From NCBI RefSeq assembly GCF_000004195.4, contig NC_030683.2, positions 6,727,345 through 6,791,344 on the forward strand: a stretch of DNA of 64,000 nt, read 5' to 3'. Made by a program: the position numbers and the translations under genes. Origin of the DNA: Xenopus tropicalis. Its lineage: Eukaryota > Chordata > Amphibia > Anura > Pipidae. Every line of letters begins with the position of its first letter. Positions within the stretch are counted from its first letter, which is position 1. This document shows positions 24,101 to 31,022 of the stretch, piece after piece. The notes under the pieces are model-generated. The model was not told the origin of the DNA. It saw only the letters and a list, made by a program, of their open reading frames with translations, and did no database searches.

Positions 24101-25209
24101 GGGATTTCTGCCGGAGGTTCCTCTCTATCACCGTTGAGTTCCGTTCGGCCATGTTCAAGGTAACCTGTATCCGGCTGTCTCCCTCCGCCCCACTGAGGTG
24201 CACACAGGCTTGTTCGGAGCTATGGCAGCGCATCTCCGAGGGGAAGACCACAGCATAATGCCTGTTGGGAAATCAATTATATAATAAAACATAATATTTA
24301 GCCAGTGCAGGTAGCTAGGGGCAGCGCAGCAGGCTGATTTTTTGCAGCCAAATGATTTTTTGGCTGCCGGGGGTCAGTGACCCCCATTTGAAAGCTGCAA
24401 AGATATAGAAGAAGGAGGCAAATCAATCATAAACTATAAAAAAATAAAGAATACCAATTGAAAAGTTGCTTAGAATTGGCCTTTCTATAACATACTACGG
24501 GGCACATTTACTAATCCATGAACGTCCAAAAGCGTCCGAATGCGTTTTTTTTCGTAATAATCGGTATTTTGCGATTTTTTTGTCGCCGTCACAATTGTTT
24601 CTTATTTTGCGCAACTTTTTTGTCGCCGTTACAACTTTATCGTATGTTTTTCGCGACTTTGTCGTCACCGTCGCGAAACATTCGGATTGGTTTTTCCGCC
24701 GTTTACTATAGCGCAATACGTAAAAATCGCGACGGCGACGGAATAATCACGCAAAATACAATAAAGTCGTGACGGCGCAGAAAAAGTCGCAACAAATACG
24801 AAACAATCGTGACAGCGACGAAAAAATTTTTCGTTTCCAATCCGTTTTTTTCCCATTTGGGATTCGGGGATTAGTAAATGTGCCCCTAAAAGTTAACCTG
24901 AAGGTGAACCACCACATTGACACATACATAAAAACATCTTAACAACCGCCTTGAAATAAATGCAGGAAAAGACAACAAATATGCAACTAACTGTGAGGCG
25001 GATCCCCCTTCCCTGCTTTGGGGCAACCAATGGGGCACAGCCTTACGGCTTAAAAATCTTTCACCCATAAAATAAAATTAAGAATTCAAATTTGCGGTAC
25101 CAACCAGCAATCAGTATCAGCTCTACACAAATACTCACAGCTTTGCCTCCAATGTCCCAGAGAGATGCAGTAGGACCAGCGCCAAGCCCAGGGCCCTGAG
25201 CAGCACCAT
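44..25209 (-). CDS. Gene A: alpha-2-macroglobulin-like protease inhibitor, 5' two-thirds (exons 1-21)
   Basis: Secreted broad-range protease trap of the A2M family: cleavage of a bait region triggers thioester-linked entrapment. I assembled 21 exons by GT-AG sites and phase: 25139-25209, 24078-24261, 22097-22259, 20485-20537, 19623-19643, 18816-18969, 18649-18733, 15785-15905, 12657-12771, 10134-10243, 9874-10035, 8645-8884, 8231-8297, 7860-8014, 7619-7768, 6848-7024, 6017-6137, 4601-4718, 3010-3235, 1872-1998, 44-165. Together they give 2,742 nt, 914 codons, with no internal stop. Family landmarks seen in order include [75 protein letters not shown] and TVIKPLLV. The thioester (GCGEQ-type) and receptor-binding exons lie beyond position 1, so the gene is partial only because of the window edge. 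It could be a2m, pzp, an A2ML1-like gene or an ovostatin; the sequence here does not decide between them. Introns carry many MITEs and minisatellites. Exon coordinates are inferred from splice consensus, not from transcripts. Confidence 0.93.
569..1893. repeat. ~60-bp minisatellite made of exon 20 end plus splice donor, 22 copies
   Basis: Twenty-two copies of a 54-66-bp unit: a segment identical to the last 22-23 coding bases of exon 20, its GTGAGATATGG donor, and a (TATA)(TG)n stretch of variable length. The copy at 1872 is the real exon end. In three copies (near 591, 651 and 1751) CTCAAGC replaces the donor, so no GT remains. Confidence 0.9.
1872..1998 (-). CDS. Gene A exon 20: CUB segment, with duplicated donor
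   Basis: 127 nt. It encodes [20 protein letters not shown] followed by [20 protein letters not shown] and NL. It matches the family's CICANG-type cysteine motif. Its last 22-23 bases and its GTGAGA donor are also the core of a ~60-bp minisatellite that fills the following intron (569-1893), so the real donor is the outermost of about 19 near-identical ones. Confidence 0.9.
2193..2227. mobile_element. Remnant right end of a TTAA-type MITE
   Basis: The stretch ending AAAGGTGAACAACCCC-TTTAA is the terminal sequence of the T2-like MITEs found elsewhere in the window, here without its left part. It directly abuts the next element. Confidence 0.5.
2228..2721. mobile_element. T2/Kolobok-type MITE (TTAA target)
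   Basis: Bounded by TTAA at both ends with inverted termini AGGAGAAGGAAAG / CTTTCCTTCTCC. About 490 bp, non-coding, in intron 19. Confidence 0.7.
2784..2966. mobile_element. SPIN-like hAT MITE
   Basis: A 183-bp element from CAGTGGTTCTCAACC to GGTTGAGAACCGCTG, flanked by an 8-bp target duplication GTCTATAT / GTCTAGAT (7 of 8). Internal sequence (CCGATGGTCTTAGG..., CCTGTGAAAGGGTTGTTCGA) matches my recollection of the SPIN non-autonomous family, a hAT transposon horizontally spread among tetrapods including Xenopus. Confidence 0.8.
3010..3235 (-). CDS. Gene A exon 19: MG7 / CUB start
   Basis: 226 nt. I chose the CCTCAG acceptor at 3236-3237 over an internal one at 3224-3225 because it keeps the family spacing between WIW and DTITEW ([20 protein letters not shown]). 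It continues [20 protein letters not shown] and [20 protein letters not shown]. The donor is GTGACT. Confidence 0.92.
4099..4401. mobile_element. hAT-type MITE with perfect 8-bp duplication
   Basis: A 303-bp element with termini CAGGGATTCCCAACC / GGTTGGGGATCACTG. It is flanked by the perfect duplication CTATAGAG at 4091-4098 and 4402-4409. Related to the elements at 9133 and 62002. Confidence 0.8.
4601..4718 (-). CDS. Gene A exon 18: YFPETWIW motif
   Basis: 118 nt. It encodes [20 protein letters not shown] followed by [28 protein letters not shown] is the near-invariant signature of the MG7 start. A short MITE lies 78 bp upstream, at 4797. Confidence 0.93.
4797..5723. mobile_element. MITE with internal 113-bp tandem array (7 copies)
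   Basis: Termini TACAGGTATAGGACCC...ATTATCCAGAATGCTCGG and TTTCTGGATAAGG...CCCATACCCGTA are inverted relatives. The inside holds about seven copies of a 113-bp unit from 4905 (starts at 4905, 5018, 5131, ...). The same family occurs inverted at 14833, 44495 and 45245. Confidence 0.75.
5770..5938. mobile_element. Short foldback MITE
   Basis: Ends GGGCTACTAGTAGCAGCTAC... and ...CTGCTACTAAGTAGCCC form a ~34-bp imperfect inverted repeat that includes TGTCACGGCTAC / GTAGCCGTGACA. The family was not recognised. Confidence 0.6.
6017..6137 (-). CDS. Gene A exon 17: post-bait MG6/MG7
   Basis: 121 nt. It encodes [20 protein letters not shown] through [19 protein letters not shown]. The DxxLKxxTxxxIxKP pattern is the family sequence just after the bait. 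The donor is GTGAGA. Confidence 0.9.
6160..6775. repeat. 130-132-bp tandem repeat, about 4.7 copies
   Basis: Intron 16 repeats the unit GGAACTCTGAGTATCACTC... to GGCTGAGTTATACA. Copies alternate between CCCATATAAAGG and CCCCCCATATAAAGG, so the homogenised pattern may be dimeric. Confidence 0.85.
6848..7024 (-). CDS. Gene A exon 16: bait region
   Basis: 177 nt between TTACAG and GTATCA, inserted in MG6 exactly where the family carries its hypervariable bait. It encodes [20 protein letters not shown] through [20 protein letters not shown] to [12 protein letters not shown]. The flanks (HNLFP and the DVYSLF end) are conserved and the middle is not, as expected. The middle is rich in aromatic residues and has a basic WKRS site plus several prolines; which proteases cut it cannot be read from sequence. 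Confidence 0.9.
7025..7618. other. Gene A intron 15, nothing recognised
   Basis: AT-rich intron. A stretch near 7169-7380 has the look of a decayed MITE (GTGATTTATCAACGG) but no second end was found. No gene is seen. Confidence 0.5.
7619..7768 (-). CDS. Gene A exon 15: MG6 ([14 protein letters not shown])
   Basis: 150 nt, 50 codons, phase 0. It encodes [20 protein letters not shown] through [20 protein letters not shown] to LTADQ. This is one of the strongest family signatures, located just before the bait region. Confidence 0.95.
7860..8014 (-). CDS. Gene A exon 14: MG6 first part
   Basis: 155 nt. It encodes [20 protein letters not shown] through [20 protein letters not shown] and ends CFKNK. 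The LPNGE-VADSA element is family-typical. The donor is GTAAGT. Confidence 0.92.
8231..8297 (-). CDS. Gene A exon 13: MG5/MG6 short exon
   Basis: A 67-nt exon encoding [20 protein letters not shown] followed by GG, with a CCTAG acceptor and a GTGAGA donor. It matches the short, poorly conserved exon of the family. Confidence 0.85.
8645..8884 (-). CDS. Gene A exon 12: MG5
   Basis: 240 nt. It encodes [20 protein letters not shown] through [20 protein letters not shown] and YIIPNSALG to MELHYL. The [10 protein letters not shown] and LPC signatures match MG5. The donor is GTAATG. Confidence 0.93.
9133..9395. mobile_element. hAT-type MITE, right end lost
   Basis: Starts CAGGGGTCCCCAACC and runs parallel to the complete element at 62002-62295. 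It stops at the GAGAGCAACAAGGGC position without the GTTGGGG terminus. Confidence 0.65.
9874..10035 (-). CDS. Gene A exon 11: MG4
   Basis: 162 nt in phase 0. It encodes [20 protein letters not shown] followed by [20 protein letters not shown]. The VKVVDxNxxPIPN and DENGLASF signatures are characteristic. NKT is a sequon. Confidence 0.93.
10134..10243 (-). CDS. Gene A exon 10: MG4
   Basis: 110 nt. It encodes [20 protein letters not shown] followed by [17 protein letters not shown]. The KPGIPYSG element marks the start of MG4 in this family. The donor is GTAAGA. Confidence 0.9.
10301..11083. repeat. 82-bp tandem repeat, ~9.5 copies
   Basis: A C/T-rich unit beginning ACCATCTCTCCCTACTATAC, in gene A intron 9 close to exon 10. 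Copies are nearly identical, with single-base indels. Confidence 0.9.
11278..12592. repeat. 15-bp minisatellite with a SacI site per unit, ~87 copies
   Basis: The unit is GTGGAGCTCAGTACA. The variable triplet before GTGG-type starts is A-A, A-T or G-A (CAAGTG, CATGTG, CGAGTG), and these variants are grouped in blocks. A few units lost one to five bases near 11935-12015. The array lies in intron 9 of gene A, 65 bp from the exon 9 donor. Confidence 0.95.
12657..12771 (-). CDS. Gene A exon 9: MG3/MG4 ([16 protein letters not shown]...)
   Basis: 115 nt. It encodes [10 protein letters not shown] through [13 protein letters not shown] and TITEGGT. NLT is a glycosylation sequon, and the ITEGGT end corresponds to the IxEEGT element of the family. 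Confidence 0.88.
13073..14170. mobile_element. Harbinger-like MITE (TAA duplication) with internal 39-bp array
   Basis: The TAA duplications are at 13073-13075 and 14168-14170. Termini GGGGCACATTAACTAATCCA and TGGATTATTAAATCAGCCCC are inverted relatives. Between them are about 23 copies of a 39-bp unit (13134-14033) carrying AAAAAGTCGCGACAATTCACG with alternating GGC and AAC variants. The open frames here are periodic shadows of the 39-bp (13-codon) unit. Confidence 0.8.
14833..15725. mobile_element. MITE with 113-bp tandem array (about 6 copies), inverted relative of 4797-5723
   Basis: Starts TACAGGTATGGGATCCC and ends ...GGGTCCTATACCTGTA. It has six starts of the 112-113-bp unit between 14972 and 15534. 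It ends 60 bp from exon 8 of gene A. Confidence 0.78.
15785..15905 (-). CDS. Gene A exon 8: MG3 ([18 protein letters not shown]...)
   Basis: 121 nt completing the RYTYGKPV signature of MG3. It includes an odd aromatic run (RYWWGHNDD) before CVDFSGK. The acceptor is ATACAG and the donor GTGAGA. It sits directly beside a MITE with 113-bp repeats. Confidence 0.9.
15940..16708. mobile_element. T2-like MITE split by a polyadenylated retroinsertion
   Basis: TTAA at 15940-15943 and 16705-16708, with termini AAGGGGCGGTTCACC and GTTAACAACCCC. An insert at about 16058-16341 is flanked by a direct repeat of AATTGCCTTCTTTTT. On the minus strand its end reads CAATAAAGATATTATAAAAA, i.e. a LINE-like 3' end with poly(A). 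Confidence 0.68.
17078..17125 (+). pseudogene. U2 snRNA-derived fragment
   Basis: CCTTTTGGCTAAG directly followed by TGTAGTATCTGTTCTTAT matches nucleotides near the 5' end of U2 snRNA (branch-site recognition region), with five bases missing between the two blocks. The rest of U2 is not found, so this is a truncated pseudogene or the head of a U2-derived SINE. Confidence 0.65.
17126..18122. other. Intron 7 stretch, unidentified repeat-like DNA
   Basis: GC-rich blocks with repeated phrases such as GCCATTAGGC and CTTCGG(C/A)GAAGG. It may be the body of the U2-headed element just before it. No coding sequence is recognised. Confidence 0.35.
18123..18407. mobile_element. Harbinger-like MITE (TAA duplication)
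   Basis: TAA at 18123-18125 and 18405-18407. The termini GCGGCAGATTTACTAA / AAATCTGCCCC form the inverted ends. About 279 bp, rich in foldback TTTTTCG/CGAAAAA segments. Confidence 0.7.
18649..18733 (-). CDS. Gene A exon 7: MG3 start ([13 protein letters not shown]...)
   Basis: 85 nt, only 82 bp upstream-intron spacing from exon 6. VLPKFEV is a strong family signature. It ends in TCGR in phase 2, with a GTAAGT donor. Confidence 0.92.
18816..18969 (-). CDS. Gene A exon 6: MG2 ([13 protein letters not shown]...)
   Basis: 154 nt. It encodes [18 protein letters not shown] through [15 protein letters not shown] and VEEYG. The RIAQW and L-S-EP-GxYxI pattern is conserved. The donor is GTGAGG. Confidence 0.92.
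18970..19622. other. Gene A intron 5, possible decayed MITE
   Basis: Contains GGTCAGACTGGGG (19255) and GGCCCAGTCCGA (19479) as a possible inverted-terminal pair around CCCC-rich sequence. Its right part from 19158 is repeated at 33078. Confidence 0.4.
19623..19643 (-). CDS. Gene A exon 5: 21-nt micro-exon (ISVIQLQ)
   Basis: A micro-exon of exactly seven codons between TTGCAG and GTAAGT. The A2M family has a 21-nt exon at this point. It is too short for ORF scanning and was found by phase and position. Confidence 0.85.
19750..20180. mobile_element. T2-like MITE, right terminus truncated
   Basis: Starts TTAAAGGGGTGGTTCAAC and shares the central GGTCACTGACCCCGGCAGCC and CACTCTCTACATCATACTAA blocks with other copies in the window. 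It ends at AAAGTTAAGCCCCC without the full terminus. Confidence 0.68.
20485..20537 (-). CDS. Gene A exon 4: MG2 ([18 protein letters not shown])
   Basis: A 53-nt exon with a CCACAG acceptor and a GTAAGT donor. The FRVVS core is invariant in the family. It joins exon 3 in phase 1. Confidence 0.9.
21120..22086. repeat. 32-bp G-rich minisatellite with TTAGGG-like core, ~30 copies
   Basis: The unit is approximately GTTAGGGTTGGGTGTGGGTG then GTGGAGCAGTGG. Each unit contains TTAGGGTTGGG. It fills the 3' part of intron 3 next to exon 3's donor. The plus strand is G-rich and could form quadruplexes; the transcript strand is C-rich. Confidence 0.9.
22097..22259 (-). CDS. Gene A exon 3: MG1/MG2, [12 protein letters not shown] motif
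   Basis: 163 nt. It encodes [20 protein letters not shown] and ends with the family hallmark [20 protein letters not shown] is a glycosylation sequon. The donor (GTAATA) lies within a few bases of a 32-bp G-rich minisatellite. Confidence 0.93.
22695..23070. mobile_element. MITE with TTA duplications (AGGTGCCCATACA termini)
   Basis: TTA at 22695-22697 and 23068-23070. The inverted ends are AGGTGCCCATACA / TGTATGGGCACCT, 370 bp. The target site fits a PIF/Harbinger-like transposase. Confidence 0.75.
23586..24040. mobile_element. T2-like MITE
   Basis: Contains the family blocks CTAAGCAACTTTTCAATTGG and GGTCACTGACCCCGGCAGCC and ends in AAAGGTGAACAACCCCTTTA. The left end is shortened. It ends 37 bp from the exon 2 donor. 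Confidence 0.65.
24078..24261 (-). CDS. Gene A exon 2: macroglobulin domain 1
   Basis: 184 nt between an AACAG acceptor and a GTACCC donor. It encodes [20 protein letters not shown] through [10 protein letters not shown] and the FSCVTFQ end. Two cysteines (EQACV and FSCVTF) match the conserved MG1 pair, and ERNST supplies an N-glycosylation sequon. Confidence 0.92.
24361..24915. mobile_element. T2-like MITE interrupted by a Harbinger-like MITE (24498-24886)
   Basis: The T2 part reads ...CATACTA | AAAGTTAACCTGAAGGTGAA..., interrupted by an element with inverted ends GGGGCACATTTACTAATCC / GGATTAGTAAATGTGCCCC and a likely 3-bp CTA duplication. Confidence 0.68.
25139..25209 (-). CDS. Gene A exon 1: start codon and signal peptide
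   Basis: The start ATG is at 25207-25209. It opens [18 protein letters not shown] followed by TLEAK, a typical hydrophobic secretory signal with a cleavage site near the alanine. The donor is GTGAGT, and 71 nt leave phase 2. The junction with exon 2 reads [11 protein letters not shown], matching the mature N-terminus of the family. Confidence 0.9.
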
Positions 25210-25259
25210 GTTGCACGTCCTCAGTCTGTCTGTCTGTGCCGGGGGACTCAGTGCCGTTT

Positions 25260-25267
25260 CATTTATG
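25260..25267 (-). promoter_or_regulatory. Possible TATA-like box of gene A
   Basis: On the minus strand ACATAAATGAAAC lies about 52 bases upstream of the start codon, which would place transcription start roughly 25 bases before the ATG. This is a weak match and position alone supports it. An AACAAATATTTG stretch about 85 bases further upstream could bind forkhead or C/EBP factors typical of liver genes; that is inference. Confidence 0.3.
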
Positions 25268-25693
25268 TGACTTGCCCACCCACAGTCCAACTTGTCTCAC
25301 AATCACTCCCGGGCTGGTTCACTGACCATGGGATGGCAAATATTTGTTCTACTGAACTCAAGGCCTGCAGGGGGTTAGTATGTACACAGCTGTTTTGTGT
25401 TTATGTCCAATGAGCATTTGTGGAACCCAATAAATCTGTGCAAACTAGGAAACAGTGGGAAGCTCAGATAAGGAATTTGAGCAGTAACAGAATTTATATG
25501 AATGAACAGGAAGAAATAAAGTGGCTGAGATAAGCAGACAAGTTACTGTGTATTTGGGAATCTGGGGCCTCGTGCCCGTCTGTATGGTTGGGGTAATAAC
25601 CTTCCTATGGCTGCTCCCTGGCAATGTCCTGTTACTGGGGATTCACTTTACCCTTACCTTCTGTTCCTGTGGGTGATCTTCCTCTCATTGACA

Positions 25694-26325
25694 GGGATTT
25701 TAACTTTAAATTAACTTTATGATGTAGATGAGCTATTCTGAGACAACTAGCAATTGGTCTTCATTTTTCATTATTTGCGGTTTGTGGATTATTTAGCTTT
25801 CTGTTCAGCAGTTCTCCAGTGTGGAATTTCAGCAGCTGTCTAGTTGCTAGGTTCCAATTTAACCTATCAACCAGACTGGGTTATGAATAGCAGAGGGGCT
25901 GAATAGAAATATAAGGAATAAAAAGTAACAATAACAATAGAACTGGAGCCTCACAGAGCAATAGGGTTTGGCTGCCGGGGGTCAGTTTTTTGTTCAGCAG
26001 CTCTACAGTTTGGAATTTCAGGATTCTGGTTGCTAGGGTTCTGTTCAGCTTAGCAACCAGGCAATGGTTTAAATGAGAGACTGGAATTTGAATAGGAGAG
26101 GGGCTGAATAGAAAGACAAGTAATAATAAGTAACAATAGCAATTCAATTGTAGCCTTATAGAGCAATCGGTTTTTCAGTTTTGACCCCCATTTGAAAGCT
26201 GAAAAGCTGTAGCAGTGGAAGGCAAATAATTTAAACACTATAACAAATAAATCAAGAAGACCAATTGCAAAGTTGCTAGGAATAGAGCATTCTATAACAT
26301 TCTAAAAGGTGAACCACTCCTTTAA
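25694..26325. mobile_element. Composite of T2-like MITE fragments upstream of gene A
   Basis: Two overlapping partial copies, each with the TGGTTGCTAGG and GGTCAGTTTT or GACCCCCATTTGAAAGC blocks. It ends AAAAGGTGAACCACTCCTTTAA. Confidence 0.6.
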
Positions 26326-26649
26326 GGGATAAACAAAGTATCCATTGCAGCATTTGTCATTAGAAAGCCCTTTGGAAACTCACCACTTCACTCACTCACG
26401 TCTCCCCACTCTGAATCTCCCTGCAGGTGATACGGCGCTCCTCCCCACTGGCCCTGGAGTGGCTTTGCATTCATCCAAAATGGCAGCCACAAGTGACTAC
26501 AGCTGGAAAGAAAGAAGTGTTTATGTAAAAAATAGTAAGTGCTTGGGGAAAATAAATGCAGTAGTTTGGGGGGCAGGGTCTGTGCCTGTCAAATCAAGTA
26601 AGAGTGGGTTTCCTTGTTCTTTAAAGAGGGACAAGACGTGACCTTTATC

Positions 26650-27332
26650 AGGGTGGAGCAAGGAAGGCCTGAGGTGAAAGTGCTGGGATAGAAGCTGACA
26701 GGAAGGAAGGCCTGAGGTGGAAGTGCTGGGATAGAAGCTGACAGGAAGGAAGGCCTGAGGTGGAAGTGCTGGGATAGAAGCTGACAGGAAGGAAGGCCTG
26801 AGGTGAAAGTGCTGGGAGAGAAGCTGACAGGAAGGAAGGCCTGAGGTGAAAGTGCTGGGAGAGAAGCCGACAGGAAGGAAGGCCTGAGGTGGAAGTGCTG
26901 GGATAGAAGCCGACAGGAAGGAAGGCCTGAGGTGAAAGTGCTGGGATAGAAGCCGACAGGAAGGAAGGCCTGAGGTGGAAGTGCTGGGATAGAAGCCGAC
27001 GGGAAGGAAGGCCTGAGGTGGAAGTGCTGGGATAGAAGCTGACAGGAAGGAAGGCCTGAGGTGGAAGTGCTGGGATAGAAGCTGACAGGAAGGAAGGCCT
27101 GAGGTGGAAGTGCTGGGATAGAAGCTGACAGGAAGGAAGGCCTGAGGTGAAAGTGCTGGGATAGAAGCTGACAGGAAGGAAGGCCTGAGGTGAAAGTGCA
27201 GGGATAGAAGCTGACAGGAAGGAAGGCCTGAGGTGGAAGTGTTGGGATAGAAGCTGACAGGAAGGAAGGCCTGAGGTGAAAGTGCTGGGATAGAAGCTGA
27301 CAGGAAGGAAGGCCTGAGGTGAAAGTGCTGGG
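26650..27332. repeat. 43-bp minisatellite, first block (~16 copies)
   Basis: The unit is AGGCCTGAGGTGGAAGTGCT then GGGATAGAAGCTGACAGGAAGGA. It is interrupted at 27332 by a transposon and continues at 31023. Confidence 0.95.
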
Positions 27333-27400
27333 CATAGGCGGAGGATGACTTTTTTGTTTGGGGAGGCTAAAGATGGCCCATACACAGACTGACCTACAGC

Positions 27401-27627
27401 TAAGGCTGATGCCACATGCGGCGTAGGGCTGATTTTTTCGGCAAGCGGAAAAACGCTTGCCGAAAATTCAGCCCTACGCCTGCTACTTGTGCCTGCACCC
27501 GAATGAATGGGATACGCTCGGGTGCAGGCACATGTAGCCGATATACGCATGAAAACGCGAGACTTTGCATTCTCTCGCGTTTTCGTGTGTATATCGGCTA
27601 CATGCGCCGCATGTGGCATCAGCCTAA
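27401..27627. mobile_element. Palindromic MITE with TAA duplications
   Basis: A 221-bp element with ends GGCTGATGCCACATGCGGCG / CGCCGCATGTGGCATCAGCC, flanked by TAA. It is nested inside the 3.69-kb element. Confidence 0.78.
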
Positions 27628-27824
27628 TGTGACACTTAGTGGATTCACTGCTGGTGTAAAAAATTAACCTCCCAACTACCTCTGGCAGTTCCCACTGACT
27701 CCCAGGGATACTGTGCAAAAGTGCAGGTGGGGGGGATTTTTTTAACCCTAAAATGGTTAGGATGTAAAAGCATTCATACGTGCACTTGTGTTAGGGGTTC
27801 TCTATACATTTGTGTTCAGTTAGG

Positions 27825-28252
27825 TTAAAGGGGTAGTTCACCTTTAAATTAACTTTTAATATGATGTAGACACTGATATTATGAGACAATTTGCAATTGG
27901 TCCTCTTTTATTTTTAATGGTTTTTCGGTTATTTAGCTTTTTGTTCAGCAGCTCTCCATTTGGTATTTCAGCAGCTATCTGGTTGCTAGGGTCTTATATA
28001 CCAGGTAGTGGTTTAAACAAGAGATGGGAATATGAATAGTTAAGGGGCCTGCATGGAAAAATAAAACTGTAGCTTCACAGAGCAATACTTTTTGGTCAGT
28101 GACCCTCATTTGAAAGCTGGAAAGAGGCAGAAGCAAAAGGCAAATTATTCAAAAACTATATAAAATTAACTAGGAAGACCAATTGCAAAGTTGCTAGGAA
28201 TAGGCCATTCTATAATATACTACAAGTTAACTTAAAAGTGATCCTCCCCATT
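27825..28252. mobile_element. T2-like MITE nested in the hAT-like element
   Basis: Starts TTAAAGGGGTAGTTCACC, carries the family's inner blocks and ends near AAGTTAACTTAAAAGTGATCC. Confidence 0.7.
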
Positions 28253-28301
28253 ATATGTGTTTAAGTTAGCTTTATAGAAAGTGAGGCAGCAGGTACTGAC
28301 A

Positions 28302-28580
28302 TCCCAGGCACGTTATATACAGCGAGACACAGTCTTTATATACAAAACCAGCACATTATATACAGTGAGACACAGTCTCTATATACAAAACCAGCACATT
28401 ATATACAGTGAGACACAGTCTTTATATACAAAACCAGCACATTATATACAGCGAGACACAGTCTCTATATACAAAACCAGCACATTATATACAGTGAGAC
28501 ACAGTCTTTATATACAAAACCAGCACATTATATACAGTGAGACGCAGTCTTTATATACAAAACCAGCACATTATATGCCA
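28302..28580. repeat. 43-bp tandem repeat, ~6.4 copies
   Basis: Unit ACATTATATACAGTGAGACA then CAGTCTTTATATACAAAACCAGC. Unrelated to the other 43-bp minisatellite. Confidence 0.9.
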
Positions 28581-28865
28581 TGAGGAGCAGTGGGTACTGA
28601 GGGCAGATATTCAGGCCCTGGCACTATAACACTGGCACTGATACACAGCATTGGCCCCACTGTAACTTACTATAAATGAACAAAACAATGACAAAAGTAA
28701 AAAAAAAAATAGAATGTGCAAAAAACCATAACAAATATATAAAAGCACAATGAGCTTTGTCAGGGGGAAAAATTAACCCTCCATCTGTTAGGGTAGGGGA
28801 TATTATAAATGTCAGATGACAAAAAACAATTTAATTCCAGCGAGTGGGTCAGCCTTTAGAACATA

Positions 28866-30655
28866 TACAGTATAGTGCCTGTGTATAGTGCCTGGGTATA
28901 GTGCCTGGGTATAGTGCCTGTGTATAGTACCTGGGTATAGTGCCTGTGTATAGTGCCTGGGTATAGTGCCTGTGTATAGTACCTGGGTATAGTACCTGTG
29001 TATAGTGCCTGTGTATAGTGCCTGTGTATAGTACCTGGGTATAGTACCTGTGTATAGTACCTGGGTATAGTACCTGGGTATAGTACCTGGGTATAGTACC
29101 TGGGTACAGTACCTGGGTATAGTACCTGGGTATAGTGCCTGGGTATAGTGCCTGGGTATAGTGCCTGGGTATAGTACCTGTGTATAGTGCCTGTGTATAG
29201 TACCTGGGTATAGTGCCTGGGTATAGTGCCTGGGTATAGTACCTGGGTATAGTACCTGGGTATAGTACCTGGGTATAGTGCCTGGGTATAGTGCCTGGTA
29301 TAGTGCCTGTGTATAGTGCCTGGGTATAGTACCTGGGTATAGTACCTGGGTATAGTACCTGGGTATAGTACCTGGGTATAGTGCCTGGGTATAGTGCCTG
29401 GGTATAGTGCCTGGGTATAGTGCCTGTGTATAGTGCCTGTGTATAGTGCCTGTGTATAGTACCTGGGTATAGTGCCTGTGTATAGTGCCTGTGTATAGTG
29501 CCTGGGTATAGTGCCTGTGTATAGTGCCTGTGTATAGTGCCTGGGTATAGTGCCTGGGTATAGTGCCTGTGTATAGTGCCTGGGTATAGTGCCTGTGTAT
29601 AGTGCCTGGGTATAGTGCCTGGGTATAGTGCCTGTGTATAGTGCCTGGGTATAGTACCTGGGTATAGTGCCTGGGTATAGTACCTGGGTATAGTACCTGG
29701 TATAGTACCTGTGTATAGTACCTGGGTATAGTACCTGGGTATAGTGCCTGTGTATAGTACCTGTGTATAGTACCTGGGTATAGTGCCTGTGTATATAGTA
29801 CCTGGGTATAGTGCCTGGGTATAGTACCTGTGTATAGTGCCTGTGTATAGTGCCTGGGTATAGTGCCTGTGTATAGTACCTGGGTATAGTACCTGTGTAT
29901 AGTGCCTGGGTATAGTGCCTGGGTATAGTGCCTGGGTATAGTGCCTGGGTATAGTGCCTGTGTATAGTACCTGGGTATAGTGCCTGTGTATAGTACCTGT
30001 GTATAGTGCCTGGGTATAGTGCCTGGGTATAGTGCCTGGGTATAGTGCCTGTGTATAATACCTGTGTATAGTGCCTGGGTATAGTGCCTGGGTATAGTAC
30101 CTGGGTATAGTGCCTGGGTATAGTGCCTGTGTATAGTGCCTGTGTATAGTGCCTGCGTATAGTACCTGGGTATAGTGCCTGGGTATAGTACCTGGGTATA
30201 GTGCCTGTGTATAGTACCTGGGTATAGTGCCTGGGTATAGTGCCTGGGTATAGTGCCTGGTATAGTACCTGTGTATAGTACCTGGGTATAGTGCCTGTGT
30301 ATAGTGCCTGTGTATAGTACCTGGGTATAGTGCCTGTGTATAGTGCCTGTGTATAGTGCCTGGGTATAGTGGCCTGGGTATAGTGCCTGGGTATAGGTGC
30401 CTGGGTATAGTACCTGGGTATAGTACCTGGGTATAGTGCCTGTGTATAGTACCTGGGTATAGTGCCTGTGTATAGTGCCTGGGTATAGTGCCTGGGTATA
30501 GTGCCTGTGTATAGTGCCTGTGTATAGTGCCCGTGTATAGTGCCTGGGTATAGTGCCTGGGTATAGTGCCTGGGTATAGTGCCTGTGTATAGTGCCTGTG
30601 TATAGTACCTGTGTATAGTACCTGTGTATAGTACCTGTGTATAGTGCCTGTGGGA
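28866..30655. repeat. 13-bp minisatellite, ~137 copies
   Basis: Unit GTATAGTGCCTGG with four main variants (TGCC or TACC, GGG or TGT). It lies within the hAT-like element. The very long minus-strand open frames here are repeat shadows; 39 bases equal three units. Confidence 0.95.
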
Positions 30656-31022
30656 TGAAAACTGCAGCAAAGTTCAAAGCTGGTTCTTGGATAAACTTAC
30701 AGTCTGCAGATTCTTCTTTTTTAAGTCTTCATTTCTGCAGTTTGCAAAATTTCCCGATCCCTGTCTGCATCTGTGTCTTGATTGGTCAATTTTACTGTCT
30801 GTCAAGAAAGCTGTGCTCTGATTGGAGAATATACAAGAAGAAAGATCCAATCAGAGCACAGCTGATTAGAGCAGAACCCGGAGCTTGCAGGGACAGGAGA
30901 AGATTTGCAGCACAGCGCAGAAACAGAGCCAGGTTTTTTTTTTGTTTTTTTTTATTTTTAGGGTGCCAGAGCAGGTTTGGGGAGGCTTAGCCTCCCCTAG
31001 CCTTATTGAAAATCCGCCTATG

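Larger units (their letters stand above)
27333..31022. mobile_element. 3.69-kb non-autonomous hAT-like element inserted in the 43-bp minisatellite
   Basis: Inverted ends CATAGGCGGA...GGGGAGGCTAA (27333) and TTAGCCTCCCC...TCCGCCTATG (ends 31022). It is flanked by 8-bp GTGCTGGG at 27325-27332 and 31023-31030. The length of the duplication fits hAT. No transposase frame is seen; the interior is MITEs and tandem repeats. Confidence 0.72.

Noticed and set aside
28812..30677. 621-codon open frame of YTQALYTGTIPRH-type repeats
   Set aside because: Product of the 13-bp minisatellite; two overlapping minus-strand frames are equally open.
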